Positions 42,966 through 52,959 of a DNA stretch of 64,000 bases are shown piece after piece. Numbering within the stretch: the first letter of the stretch is position 1; every line of letters begins with the position of its first letter. Source of the stretch: Phymatolithon calcareum. Lineage: Eukaryota; Rhodophyta; Florideophyceae; Hapalidiales. The notes under the pieces are model-generated. The model ran no database searches, was not told the DNA's origin, and worked only from the letters and a program-made list of their open reading frames with translations. The translations under genes and the position numbers were made by a program. The DNA lies in contig OZ345353.1 of NCBI GenBank assembly GCA_977006965.1, forward strand, positions 4,154,001 to 4,218,000, in the 5' to 3' direction.

Positions 42966-43325
42966 TTACTGAAGCCATCCCAAAATTTTGCCAATTCCCT
43001 TGCATTTCCTGCATTTCACCTCTCCATCGTCGCAATTGTAACAGTTACAATTTCCATCCACTGAGCAAACCAAAAAATCGCCGAGCATAAGAACTCCAGT
43101 GGAGTTGCACCATTCACAAACGGTCTTACCTGAGCCATTGCATTGCAAACAGTTGACAACTTTGCGATTATGTCGTTGTTGATAACGCCATCGAAGCTCT
43201 AATTCCCTTCTTCCGTCGTCCGGTTCTTTGGTCCGCATGTACAACGCCGGTCTCCTTCTTGACGTCGCAGCGCGGTGCGTCTGTGCGCCTTGCATAAGCC
43301 CGCAAGGAAAAGCAAAGGCATTCAT
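42966..43325 (-). CDS. DnaJ-type zinc-finger protein, probably plastid-targeted
   Basis: 119 residues from the ATG at 43325. The C-terminal half has four CxxC units in CxxCxGxG style: CLQCNGSG (C59/C62), CEWCNSTG (C70/C73), CYNCDDGE (C95/C98) and CRKCKGIG (C105/C108). This is the zinc-binding cysteine-rich domain of DnaJ, here without a J-domain. Small stand-alone versions (BSD2, LQY1, PSA2 type) act as plastid chaperones or thiol-disulfide proteins in assembly of Rubisco or photosystems. The first 40 residues (MNAFAFPCGL, then Arg/Ser/Ala-rich with no acidic residue before 34) look like a red-algal transit peptide with Phe near the start. Which of those roles applies cannot be told from sequence. 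Confidence 0.75.
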   Translation of the reverse strand: MNAFAFPCGLMQGAQTHRAATSRRRPALYMRTKEPDDGRRELELRWRYQQRHNRKVVNCLQCNGSGKTVCEWCNSTGVLMLGDFLVCSVDGNCNCYNCDDGEVKCRKCKGIGKILGWLQ

Positions 43326-43716
43326 TTCGGTGAGACGCAGCTCGAGCAACGCTCCTCGAGCAAAAGGTTCACGGATGTGACGTCCCTGTCGTTCAACAGA
43401 AATTCACAGAATGAAAGGTGGCCGTAAATTCGGAGTATGTTGGGATAGTGAGAGAAACAATGGAAATAATGATATCTCTTCCGTTGCCTCTGCCATCTGT
43501 ATCTGCAACACCGATATTTATTGGCTCGAGAGAAGTGGAGCCATGTGAAAGATTTTGCATGGCTCCAATGAGTGCCCTCAAACTGTGCAACGCAGTTGAA
43601 TGCCATTCTTCACTTTTATTTTTTAAGATAAAAATTGTTTAATACTGGTTTGACTTTTCCGGCTTACGGCAACCAGGCTCGTACATTATTGTACAAGATA
43701 ATTTACCCTCCATTGG

Positions 43717-43771
43717 GACGTCCGGAAAAAACTGCACACATTACTATGTGTACAGTTATGTTCCGGACGTC
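43717..43771. repeat. Imperfect 55-base palindrome
   Basis: Arms of 25 and 26 bases with one gap and two mismatches around a TACT centre; the outer 11 bases (GACGTCCGGAA) match exactly. It lies in intergenic DNA. Confidence 0.8.
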
Positions 43772-45600
43772 TGCCGCTTGCAATTCGACGGTGATGCATC
43801 GTATGGATATGGTTTATGGTAGTACCTGCGGCCCCTGGCGTGGCGAAAGAGGCAATAACTAATGCTGTAACGCATATCTCGCTCGTAGATCAGCACTACA
43901 TTATCGACAGTAGCCACAATGTAAAGCCTTTTTCCTGAGCACTTTCATGGTAATACAAAAGCTCAACTGAGTGACGGCACTCGCTTCCAGTCTACGTAGA
44001 CAATCAACTGCTCACGAGTTTTACAATACAGTATTTCCGGTCTCCAAGGCATATGCGATGAGACTTCAAAATGTCAGTGGAATGGAAACATTTGCTGCTA
44101 GACGAGCGAATGCGTGCCCTGAAAAAAGGCCGAGTCTGAATAGGTTACAAAAATCTTCGACTTTACCAACGTTTAATCTTGAACTTTCAGGGATGGATGA
44201 ATGAATGTGAGTTTGATTAAAGCTCTCGTTGTCTGTTCAGCACCTGGCAGGCTACCGTAGCACTCTGTGCTTATTTCTTGGGGCAGATCCTTTTGGAAAC
44301 TCTGGGAATTTAGCTTGTAGCTTCAAAAACGAAGCCCAGTCGTGTGAGAAAACGTTACTACAGAGAGCTCTATTCCAACATATCCCGAACACGCACATAA
44401 GCCGAGTCTTGATGGCCAACTTTCGCGCTCACTTGACTTGCCACCTCATCCTGACAACATGGTAGTCACTGAAAGGGCAAGCGTGTTCACTTTTTCTCTC
44501 GCGACTGTACGCATGCGAAGTGGTGGCTGTATTGTCATGGGGCGACGTGTGCATCATTCGGTCCAACTCAATCACCCAAACGGCCACTCTTGCTGGGCCA
44601 GCAATATGGCGGCCCACAAGCATGCAAGAGCCTCTCTTTCTCTTCCGCCACTGTAGCAGTATAAGTAGTTTTCCTTCCATTCAGTAAAGGAAGGTGGAGG
44701 TTTTCTGATTCCGGCTCGACTGCTCGGATCGCACACGCTAAATTGCGCCAGCACATCCCTTCCACCACGCGGAGTCGGAGACCCTCTACCCCTTCCTGAT
44801 CGCTTCATCTTCGGCGTGCAAGCCAGTACGGCGGAAATTTAGTGCCAGATCCATCATTTTCTTTTCGCGCTCGCCTCAAGACCGACGGCCCTTCCAAGGT
44901 CGCCACCTTAAAGCAGACGTCAATTTTGTCCGTCTTTTCTCGCCCTGACATCGCTTCACCTAACAACCCGGTGCGGAGTCACTTCACTCTAGGCACTTAG
45001 CAATTGCGTTGTTCCGTTTCGGTATACAACCTGAAGTTGGCGGTCCATCCAAGGTCGCCTTCATCTAACGTCGCCGACATCGTTCATCGCTTCGCACCCT
45101 CTTTCTTTTCGTTTGTCTCACCATTCATCTCACGTGTCATCTGAACGCCGGTTTCTAGCACTCCTACTTACCTCGTTGCTCTTTTCGACTTCCCATTTTC
45201 TCTTTTCCTTTCCTCACTTCAGACACTCTCGGTCTTTTTCTCGTCCGGTTCTCGCTGACTATTGTGGCGCCGTGTTCTTGTGAGCCTGGCGCTACACCAA
45301 TACAGTACTGTAGTTACTGACCAGTACAACGGATTTAGCAGGAGCTGCATTTACATGAAATCCAAGTTATTCCCCATTCGCCACTGGCGAGGTTTTTCTT
45401 TCCCTAACTCCATGCCGTGGTCGGCACTGATCGTCAAAGACATAATCACTTTTCAATTAGAATTTGAATTGATTCTGCAAATCAGTTCGTATGTTGGTGC
45501 AGTTGCACCGTGATGCTTTGAAATTGGGTTGCCCCCTCCCCTCCCGCGCTACTCTACTCAGAATCGTCCTTGTCAAATTCGCGATGGGAATGGGAATTGT
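43772..45600. other. Intergenic, partly C/T-rich
   Basis: No gene recognised. 44860-45250 is C/T-rich and contains CAAGGTCGCC twice (44897 and 45051) in similar contexts. Some short frames exist, none convincing. Confidence 0.45.
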
Positions 45601-45619
45601 TCAAGAAAACATCCTAACT

Positions 45620-46745
45620 GAAATCCAAGACTGATTATATAGGTCACAAGCGACGCGAAAAGCTGCTAGCTTGTGAGGAGGACAAACTTGGGTCCTTCCA
45701 GGCAATTACACTATCTGGTTACCGGAAGATGTTCAGAAAGCACACGATACGCTCTTTAGCCTGTCAAAGTAGCGTGAGACAGACAGAGGTAACATGAAAA
45801 TATGGAAACCGGACAGAACATGGGTCCAAAAGTCTGTCGTCAAACTAGAATGTTGTGAAGAAGCCTGCTCGGTTCGGATATAAATGGGGAGCTGTAGACC
45901 AAACCGTTCCCTAAGTTAAAAATACAAATCAGAGATTCTTAAGTGTTCTGGACAAGATTTTCCCGCTAAATCGATTTCTGGTATTAGTTTTAGGATGCGG
46001 ACACAGGAAATATGAATTACGATTAATTTCTGTTACGCTGCTAAGGGTTTGCGCGAAAACGGAATTCAAAGTTGAGCGCATTTGAATATTTGATGTTGAA
46101 TCATAATGCGTTTACAGTGTGCGGAAGCAAGCACTGAACACTGCAGGCAGTTGCTTCCGGTTTTGGACACGGTTTCGCATTGCATCATTTTTGGGCCGAT
46201 TTTCAAAATCATTGCTGGGAAATTAAATCTGGAGCCAATCATATTAGGATTTGTGTATGTAGGCATTATGAAAAGCGCACTGCAGTGACTTATAGAAAAG
46301 GAACTTCTGGGATCTTCAGAATTTTTAAAAACTAATCTGTCTGCGATGTTTATCACATCTCGGAATAGTACGATATAAATTTTTAATTTTTTCCTTACAG
46401 TAAGGCGGCAGCCAGAAAATAAGCGAAAAAACATACTTCGCTGAAATTTGTTAGGGAACGGTTTGGTCTACGGCTCCACAAATGGCGTCCCCTTGAAGAC
46501 ACACAAGTGTACCTCTTATTCCCCGCTGCCGGGCGGCGTACTGCAGAAGAGAATTGTAGAGCAGTCCGGGTGGTATACGCGGAGGAGATACTGGCATGGC
46601 AATAACGGGCGTGGTTGACGACAGCCGTTTCGTTTTTGGAGACCGTGGTTGGGTGCAAAGTTGTGACAGCAGTCAGCGAATCCAGAGAGTTTTAGTACGA
46701 GGGGCGGTATACAAAAGCTTGCACTTCTACGAGGATTTTTAATTC
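45620..46745 (+). pseudogene. Nudix-like/APH kinase copy 3, heavily decayed
   Basis: Matches the N-terminal half of the kinase gene: GGACAAACTTGGGTCCTTCC parallels the HWVLPG codons, then AAGTCTGTCGTC...GAATGTTGTGAAGAAG parallels the KSVVVLECCEE codons (45829-45863). After a 594-bp insertion come AATGGCGTCCCCTTGAAG and GGAGACCGTGGTTGGGT. Indels and stops throughout; the kinase part is missing. Confidence 0.8.
45886..46479. mobile_element. 594-bp TIR element inside kinase copy 3
   Basis: 29-bp inverted termini with two mismatches, outer part GGGGAGCTGTAGACC, inner part AAACCGTTCCCTAA, flanked by AAAT on both sides (45882-45885, 46480-46483). The gene sequence resumes directly after it (AATGGCGTCCCC). 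No coding capacity. The superfamily is uncertain. Confidence 0.8.
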
Positions 46746-47382
46746 AAGTATTTTTTAATTCCAGTTTGCCTCTCGTACTGCAAAAATTCATACTGCAAAC
46801 AATGAGGTTTATGGGGACGCAGTAAAATAATTTTTGTTACCAGTCTCCCGCATATCGCAATACTTCGTTGAGCATTTTTCGCCCTTCTTCGTGTACACGC
46901 ATCCCTGATGAGAAGGTTCGGGGTGATTTGGTGTACCTTGTGCAAAGCTACAAGCAAAGTGGCGTTTTTCGTGTCCGAATATGCATTTTCGTTTCGATGA
47001 TGTAGAGGACTCGCAGGTTCAGCTACTGTACGGATCTCAATTCATCCTGGACGTATTATTCACCGCAATGACATCATTTTCCCCAAAATGCGAGATTCAT
47101 AAAAGTACATGCAGTTTCTCGTCGACTAAAACCTTCGTTTCCTGGACAAAAACGGAACATATCGGACTGCATGACCATTCCAAAAATATACATGGGCTAC
47201 AGGAAGAGGAGTGCTCAAATGTATCCATTCTGGAGCATCCCTTGCTGGGGAGGAGCAATATGAAACGGGAGGGTGTTAACATGTATTCTGTCTTCGTTTT
47301 TCGGTTAATTCCTCTTGCAAGAGGAATTAAATAGCTTCTTGAAAGTTTGACATTCTGTACCTACTGTATATAATGCGAATAA
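46746..47382. other. Intergenic
   Basis: A 117-codon plus-strand frame starts at the ATG 46981 and ends at 47334. It has no recognisable domain, and its last codons are made of the palindrome at 47305-47330. I do not call it a gene. Confidence 0.4.
47305..47330. repeat. Exact 26-base palindrome
   Basis: Two 13-base arms (TTAATTCCTCTTG and its complement) without spacer or mismatch. Confidence 0.95.
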
Positions 47383-47581
47383 GAGCACGTCCAACGCGAA
47401 CAGCAAATTGCCAAATTCCGTGGAAGCAGTTCCTGGTTCAACTCTACCGGACAGCAAATGGCCAACCATATTGCCAAATCTGAAAAATTTGGCAATCTGT
47501 TTAGCAATTTAGCAATGAACTACGTAGTCGAATTCGGATACGTTGCATTCACTCGCGACTCGCAGATCGTCGATCCTGGAA

Positions 47582-48676
47582 ATGGCGCCAGGAGAGATCA
47601 CCGCACGGCTGAAAAAGCGCGCGGGATACACAGAAAATGCAAACCCCATGCCTCGCGTTCCCGGGAAGCAGGAAACGATCATTCGCATAAAACCTCAGGC
47701 GGTAGGCTCGACACGTCCGACGGGAGGAGAAACTGCAAAAGGAAAGATGGTGCGCAGCGCCTCCTTTTCCGCCGACGAAGACACCGCGCTTGCACGATGC
47801 TGGGTCGGAAGTTCGGCAAAGCATGACGAGCAAGACACGCAGGAGTTCTGAAGCAATGTTGCCGGCGCTTTCGAAAAACAGCCTGAAGCGAGCGAGCGCA
47901 GCAGAGTCGTGGGAAGCCTGCATTCGCGCTGGCAAGTACTCCAAAGAGCCGTGCAGAAGTACTTTGCCGCGGGGCGGCTGTACCGCACCAACCCCGTTTC
48001 GGGGGAAACTGAAGAAGATGCTCAACTCAATATCATGCGGTTCTATCGGAAGCGCACGTGGACGAAAGACTGGCACGGAATTGAGCGTGACGGACCTGCG
48101 CTCAAATCGATGAGCGCAGTGAGCATCCTGCGGAGCTGCCCCAAGTTCAGCGCAATCGGTGGCACGTCGGCGTCGTGTGCACTGTACGCGCCCGGCGTCA
48201 GCACGAGTACGGCGTCGTTCTCGCCAACGCTTACCGACACGCTGAGCACGCCGAGCACCACAAGCGACGACGGGGCCCCTCTGCCGGACGCACCCACCGG
48301 CGGGGCTCGGATCGACGGTGGAGGTGCGGTCGCCGTGGAATCGGCCGCGATTCCCGCGATGACCCCGGCGAAGCGCCGCCCGATGGGGGTGAAGAAGGCG
48401 AAGCTGAAAGAGAAGCAAGAGCGCGGAGGCGCGGGTCTTTCGGAAATCGCCGCGGCCCTGATGGAGGGGTCAAAACGAAAGACGGCGCTGAAGAAAGCGC
48501 AACTTCGTTTTATTTGCATTAATGCCCTCCCGGATGGGGACACGAAGACGGAACTATTGATGGAGTTCCTCGGGTCCGGAGTGTTGGTCGGTGACGACAG
48601 GAACGCCTCGACAAAGGACAACGTCCCACCGACGACGAGAGTGGCTATCGGTAGTCTACTGTGCGATGACGAGTAA
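47582..48676 (+). pseudogene. Harbinger ORF1: Myb/SANT-like (NAM-associated) protein with one stop
   Basis: One frame of 365 codons from the ATG at 47582 to the stop before 48677, broken only by TGA at 47849-47851. The stop stands where the family has Trp: SFSADEDTALARCWV, then QEF*SNVAGAFEK, then SLHSRWQVLQRAVQKYFA, the tri-helix pattern of the SANT-like/NAM-associated domain that binds element ends and brings in the transposase. The middle is Ser/Ala/Pro-rich; the C-terminal part has KKAKLKEKQE and a helical SALKKAQL-type segment. AATAAA follows the stop at about 48680. A TGG to TGA change would be a single-base event. Confidence 0.85.
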
Positions 48677-48714
48677 CAATAAAACAAAAAAGTAGCTTTA
48701 GCAGCTCTTCCACA

Positions 48715-50085
48715 CTACAGCATACCATCGCCTGCCCTCGCCCAGATGTGGTCCTTCAGCGCCTCGCGGAGGGTTCTGTGGGCAGAACGGTCTCTAATCT
48801 CTTCATCTACTGAAAAAAGGTACTGCAGCCATCCCTCCGCAGTACTCCCGCCAGCACCGTTGCTATCGACGACGTCTTCGTCGTCACCGTCGCTCTCGCC
48901 GACGCCGGCGGCGTAGAAAAACTCTTCAACGACCTCTTCAGGGTGGAGCAGCTCACCGTGGTCGTCCAGCTCATCATCCAGCTCGCCACCGAGGCGCAGG
49001 GAGACGAGCATGTTATGCAAAATGACGCACGTCTGCACGATTTCCACCAGCTCTGTGTCGCTCCAAAGGTAGAACTCATGGCGCAGTATGTGGAACCGCC
49101 CCTGCAGCACGCCGAAAAGTCGCTCAACGTCTTTTCGACGCCCTTCTTGCGCTTTCGTCATCACCTTCTGCTTCATCGTCAGCGGCGCGTGATTCGGGCG
49201 GACAAAAATGGACCACTCTGGGTAAATACCATCGGTGAGGTAGTACAGGAACCAGTGGCGGCGCGTGCCATCCACGACGTATCCCTCGGGTAGCTTCATA
49301 CGCCGTCTCCCGCTCAAAATGTCCATGAACAACGGGCTTGACTCCGCCACCGGTATGTCGTTGTTGGTGCCTGGCCACCCGCAAAACACGTGCCAACAGT
49401 ACAAGTTCGCGTCGCACAGTGCCTCCACCGACACAGTCGCCAACTTCCCGTTCTTCGGGTTGTGACACTGCCCCTTCCAAGCTTTGGGGCAGTTCTTCCA
49501 CGAGATGTTCATGCAGTTCACTGACCCCACGCACCCGGGGAACAGCTTCGCCGCGAACGAATCTTCGAGCGCACGTAACTCTGCGAGGGTGGGCGCGCGG
49601 TTGAGGAACTCTGTGCCATAGCAGGCGCGCACGGCACGCACGAACGCCTTGAACGCCTGCCTTTGGCTCTCGACGCTCATGCGGCACTGGTCGTCTAGCG
49701 CCTGAAACGACACCCCATCGCCAAGACGCCGGAGAGAGTTCAGGATTTTCTGCCAACTTGTCGCACCAGGTCGACCGAGCGCGTCGAATCGTTGACATAG
49801 CAACGGCTCAATAAGCGGGAGGTCGTGCAGTAGACGTCGGAATAGGTTCAAAGGCACCCGAAACCTCCGCCGAAATTGCCAAGGCCGGTATATCGGGTTC
49901 TCGCTCAGGTAATCACGCCACCACGAGCAATCGCCACGATGAAGGTTTTCTCGTCTCCCCTTCAAACTCCCGCCCCACCCATGCACAGTCCGTGCGTTCT
50001 GCGTCACCGCCTCCACGGCGCTCAGGACGGCCCCGAGCACCGCTTCCTCTTCTTCAGAAGATGAAGATGACGAGAGGACGTCCAT
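48715..50085 (-). CDS. Harbinger transposase (plant transposon protein family), catalytic Asp replaced
   Basis: 456 residues from the ATG at 50085 (open ten codons further, to a GTG). Ser/Glu-rich N-terminus, a helical region with the YRPWQFRRRFRVP and FRRLLHDL blocks, then the DDE core. In this family the first catalytic Asp lies in GSxDCMHxxWKNCP; here the text is GCVGSVNCMNISWKNCP, so Asp is Asn (N190, codon 49516-49518) and the following His is Asn. The second Asp (NNDIPV, D243) and the Glu (KDVERLFGVLQGRF, E321) are present. The acidic C-terminal tail has many Asp/Glu. The frame is otherwise perfect. Without the first Asp it should bind DNA but not cut; it could act as a repressor of related elements. 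This is inferred. Confidence 0.9.
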   Translation of the reverse strand: MDVLSSSSSSEEEEAVLGAVLSAVEAVTQNARTVHGWGGSLKGRRENLHRGDCSWWRDYLSENPIYRPWQFRRRFRVPLNLFRRLLHDLPLIEPLLCQRFDALGRPGATSWQKILNSLRRLGDGVSFQALDDQCRMSVESQRQAFKAFVRAVRACYGTEFLNRAPTLAELRALEDSFAAKLFPGCVGSVNCMNISWKNCPKAWKGQCHNPKNGKLATVSVEALCDANLYCWHVFCGWPGTNNDIPVAESSPLFMDILSGRRRMKLPEGYVVDGTRRHWFLYYLTDGIYPEWSIFVRPNHAPLTMKQKVMTKAQEGRRKDVERLFGVLQGRFHILRHEFYLWSDTELVEIVQTCVILHNMLVSLRLGGELDDELDDHGELLHPEEVVEEFFYAAGVGESDGDDEDVVDSNGAGGSTAEGWLQYLFSVDEEIRDRSAHRTLREALKDHIWARAGDGML

Positions 50086-50521
50086 GTCCCTGGCGCTGAT
50101 CTCGACGGTCCTCACTGTACTGTACTTTACGTACTGCCGTACGGGACTGAAAACGTAATTTTACTTCACGATTCTGTGAGCGTATAAAATGAATGTTTTT
50201 TTGAGCCAGCTGCGTCAGGTTGTCTCGACGGCGATAGAGTTGCGCATCGAGCTATCTATTTTTATCACCCCATGTTTGGCAATTTGGTTTGGAATATGGC
50301 TTTTGCGTTGGACGTGCTCTAAGCTTTACTCGTGCAATGCAGAACTGGTCGCATATCATTGCTAGGACCTTAAGGGTACTCGAGATGAAAGTTGGAATAG
50401 TATTGAAGCTCGGTAACTGCAGCGAATACTTCGAAAAGTGGCTTCTAATACCCGAAAGGGACTATCTTTGAATATGAGCGCCGTCCGGGAGCTGCGGGAA
50501 ATGGCGTTTTCAGTTATCTTC

Positions 50522-50599
50522 ACTGGGGGAGCACGGCAGCATTTTGGCCCGAAAATTATTTGGTTTATTTGGGCCAAAATGCTGCCGTGCTCCCCCAGT
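50522..50599. repeat. 29-bp perfect inverted repeat with 20-base loop
   Basis: Arms 50522-50550 and 50571-50599 are exact complements, starting ACTGGGGGAGCACGGC; loop 50551-50570 is A/T-rich. A 78-base unit of this shape could be a pre-miRNA-like hairpin or a minimal foldback element. No target duplication is visible. Confidence 0.9.
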
Positions 50600-50942
50600 C
50601 TATAGATTGGGCCTTTTTGCATACAGTAATTAACGTATGCACTGGTGCCCCGTGACGTCTTCCGGTCCATCTAGTACGCAAACAGTTACTTTCTCAAAGA
50701 ACTCATTGACAGCAATGGGAAACGAGCCCACCGAATCAAGTACTGTACCATATCATATATCATACGGTTTACACGACTTTGTCAGACACATCATGACGAC
50801 GGCGTAATATCTGTGTGTCATACACTGCATGCTTGTTCTCTCTTTATTGGTTCAATTTGTTTGCATTTGATCGTATGACCAAGTCTGAGAACTCCCTGCA
50901 TCCCATTTACCGCGCTTTCGACATACCGTTTATCACTGTTTA

Positions 50943-50980
50943 GTTTTGGTATACTGTTTTAAAAAACGGCATACCAAAAC
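50943..50980. repeat. 38-base imperfect palindrome
   Basis: 18-base arms with two mismatches around AA. Confidence 0.7.
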
Positions 50981-51587
50981 TTCGAGGAACAGTATAAGGG
51001 TGAAATTTTTTTGGAAAATAGTTTGACCTCACAGCTCGAACAAACCCAACTTTACACTGCTGAATCCCGCATAATATGGCCAATTAAAAACAATTCTGAC
51101 ACGTATCCCGCCAGTTGAAAATCAGCAAAAGTGCGTTTTCTAGTGATATACTGCTGACTTTGAGGCGTGGTATAAGTATTGTAACATTTTTGCTTTCTTT
51201 TGATAAAGAAACAGCATAAAAGTCTTTCGATAGGTTATTGCAACCATGTCAATGAAATTTGGATTAGAATTTTTTTACGAGGGGTGTACCGCGCTCTATA
51301 TTTCTAATGGCGACCTCGTGTTATACTGTTTTGCACATTTGGTATATAAACGCACCTTCATGAATCGTCAGGCGTTTTCGCAACTATTCATGATCTTCGA
51401 ATTGGGGTGCATATGATAACAACGCGAGAGTATCAGAACAACGCCCGAAAGCACGACAACACCGGCACGAGTGATGAATGCTTGGGTCTCGTGCAAGTTC
51501 TGATTGACACTAAGTGCCGAAGCTCCGTGTGTTGCCACGATGTGGAACACGGAACATGACTGTGGCCCAGATCTTCGCTCTTTTTTG

Positions 51588-52959
51588 TGGGTCACTCCTG
51601 AAAATGATAAATTGCAGAGACGCAAAACAGTACGCAAATTGTGCAAATGCATTCCGCTGTCACGCGCACGCCAAATTGTGGAGCCCTGAAAACATTGTCG
51701 CATTTTTTGTCAGACAATTCCGTTACGGAACCAAAATATTAATTGATTTGATGTCCTATTTTGGGTGCTTATAGTGCCCAAAGCATCCGACATGGGCCCT
51801 CACTTTGGTGCTGAAGAGTACAAGTATTACATTACACCGCTGGAGACCGAGGGGTTTTGGAGCAGTATAATACTCCAAAGGGTAATCAGGCCGGCTGTAA
51901 AGTACTCCATTAAACTATTTAAACGTTCACTCGAAGGGAGAGGGGAAAGTGAAGAAATTATAGGTAGATCCATAGATTCGTTTCACGGAGAAGGCTTTAT
52001 GGTGCTAGACGAAATAAGTACTATGTCATTGTAATGAATACACGAAGATGTCTCTTCTCGAGTGTTCTTTCGTCAGTTCGGCTTTCCCCTTTACTCATGG
52101 CGTTGAAAAGCAGAGCTGTCTATCTCCATCTGGTCCGCAAACAAGTTCGGTAAGAATGGGATTGATTATCCGTCTATTATGCATTCTGCTGCATAAACGG
52201 CATCTGCAGCGAAGGATCGCAAATGGACCCATGCGGTACCGAATGTCCCTGCACGCCCGCCGGCTCCGTGACCGAAGAATCTCCCGAAGAGCTCTGCAGC
52301 ATCCCCATATGTCTGCTTTTCGCACGCTTTTCGGATCGGGTTGCGAGCGCTCGTTAATCACCTTAACAGGTGTTAACCATGTTACGTTTCGATACATACT
52401 TGTAAGGTATGCCACTCTGTACAACAAGTACTCACCCTATTCAACTGATGGGGCTGTTCGACGTCTGGACGCAGAACCGCATGGTCGCGGGAGGCCGCGC
52501 TCAATGAGCGCAGAAATATGTTTGGGCTTGGTGTTGACATGGGGGAGGACGCGCGGATCTGAGATGGTCCTCTGCTTGCTCTTCGGAATAACGGCATCAA
52601 TGTGCGCTTCTCAAGCTCGCCAATATCCAGCTAGAATATTATTATGTACTTGCATAGCATGGACGAGGATCTACTCTTCTAAGCTGCAGCGCATCTTTCT
52701 GATCACCCATGGATGAAGTGCATGAGGCAGATCACTGCACTACTCCGACTGAGAGAAACGCGCCGTAGCGAAAATGATAGAAATGTGTCGTAGAACACAT
52801 TTGGTTCACAGACGGAAGCTCTATGACCAAATGTCGCGCGATTTGCACATTTTGCGTGTCACAAATCGAGGACACGAGACAAATGCACCGTAGCGTGACG
52901 ACGCATTTTGTGCAGAAATGACGCATTTTGTGCAATTTATCATTTTCAGGAGCGACCCA
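51588..52959 (+). mobile_element. DDE DNA transposon remnant, 1.37 kb
   Basis: 29-base inverted termini with one mismatch: TGGGTCACTCCTGAAAATG onward at the left (51588-51616) and inverted with G for A at the right (52931-52959). A transposase N-terminal fragment lies inside. No convincing target duplication is seen. Internal deletion has removed the catalytic region. Confidence 0.8.
52048..52716 (+). pseudogene. Transposase N-terminal fragment (DDE_Tnp_4-like)
   Basis: 222 codons. Residues about 95-185 carry the pattern common before the DDE core in algal and fungal Harbinger-type proteins: LTGVNHVTFRYILVRYATLY, KYSPYSTDG, RGRPRSMSAEICLGLVLTWG, RTRGS and LLFGIT. The frame ends about where the catalytic domain should start. 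No DDE residue is present. The first 60 residues look unrelated and may not be native. Confidence 0.7.

Larger units (their letters stand above)
47383..50319. mobile_element. PIF/Harbinger DNA transposon, complete, 2.94 kb
   Basis: Perfect 15-bp termini (GAGCACGTCCAACGC at 47383-47397, inverted at 50305-50319), flanked by TAA on both sides (47380-47382, 50320-50322), the classic 3-bp TWA target. It holds two convergent genes 38 bases apart: a Myb/SANT-like protein and a DDE transposase. Both are GC-rich compared with the surroundings. Structure complete but both genes damaged, so it could only move in trans. Confidence 0.95.
50320..51587. other. Intergenic with hairpins
   Basis: Holds two hairpin sequences (listed separately). 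Otherwise AT-rich with no gene recognised. Confidence 0.5.

Noticed and set aside
31247-46745. Long terminal repeats as an explanation of the duplicated blocks
   Set aside because: The repeated blocks contain host genes in order; no gag/pol, primer-binding site or TG...CA ends were seen.
47549-48687. Antisense frames of 289 and 214 codons in the Harbinger element
   Set aside because: They lie opposite the SANT-like gene in GC-rich sequence where stops are rare; the sense frame has the family pattern.
49124-49798. 224-codon frame overlapping the Harbinger transposase
   Set aside because: Same strand, other frame; no conserved pattern, whereas the transposase frame is clearly of a known family.
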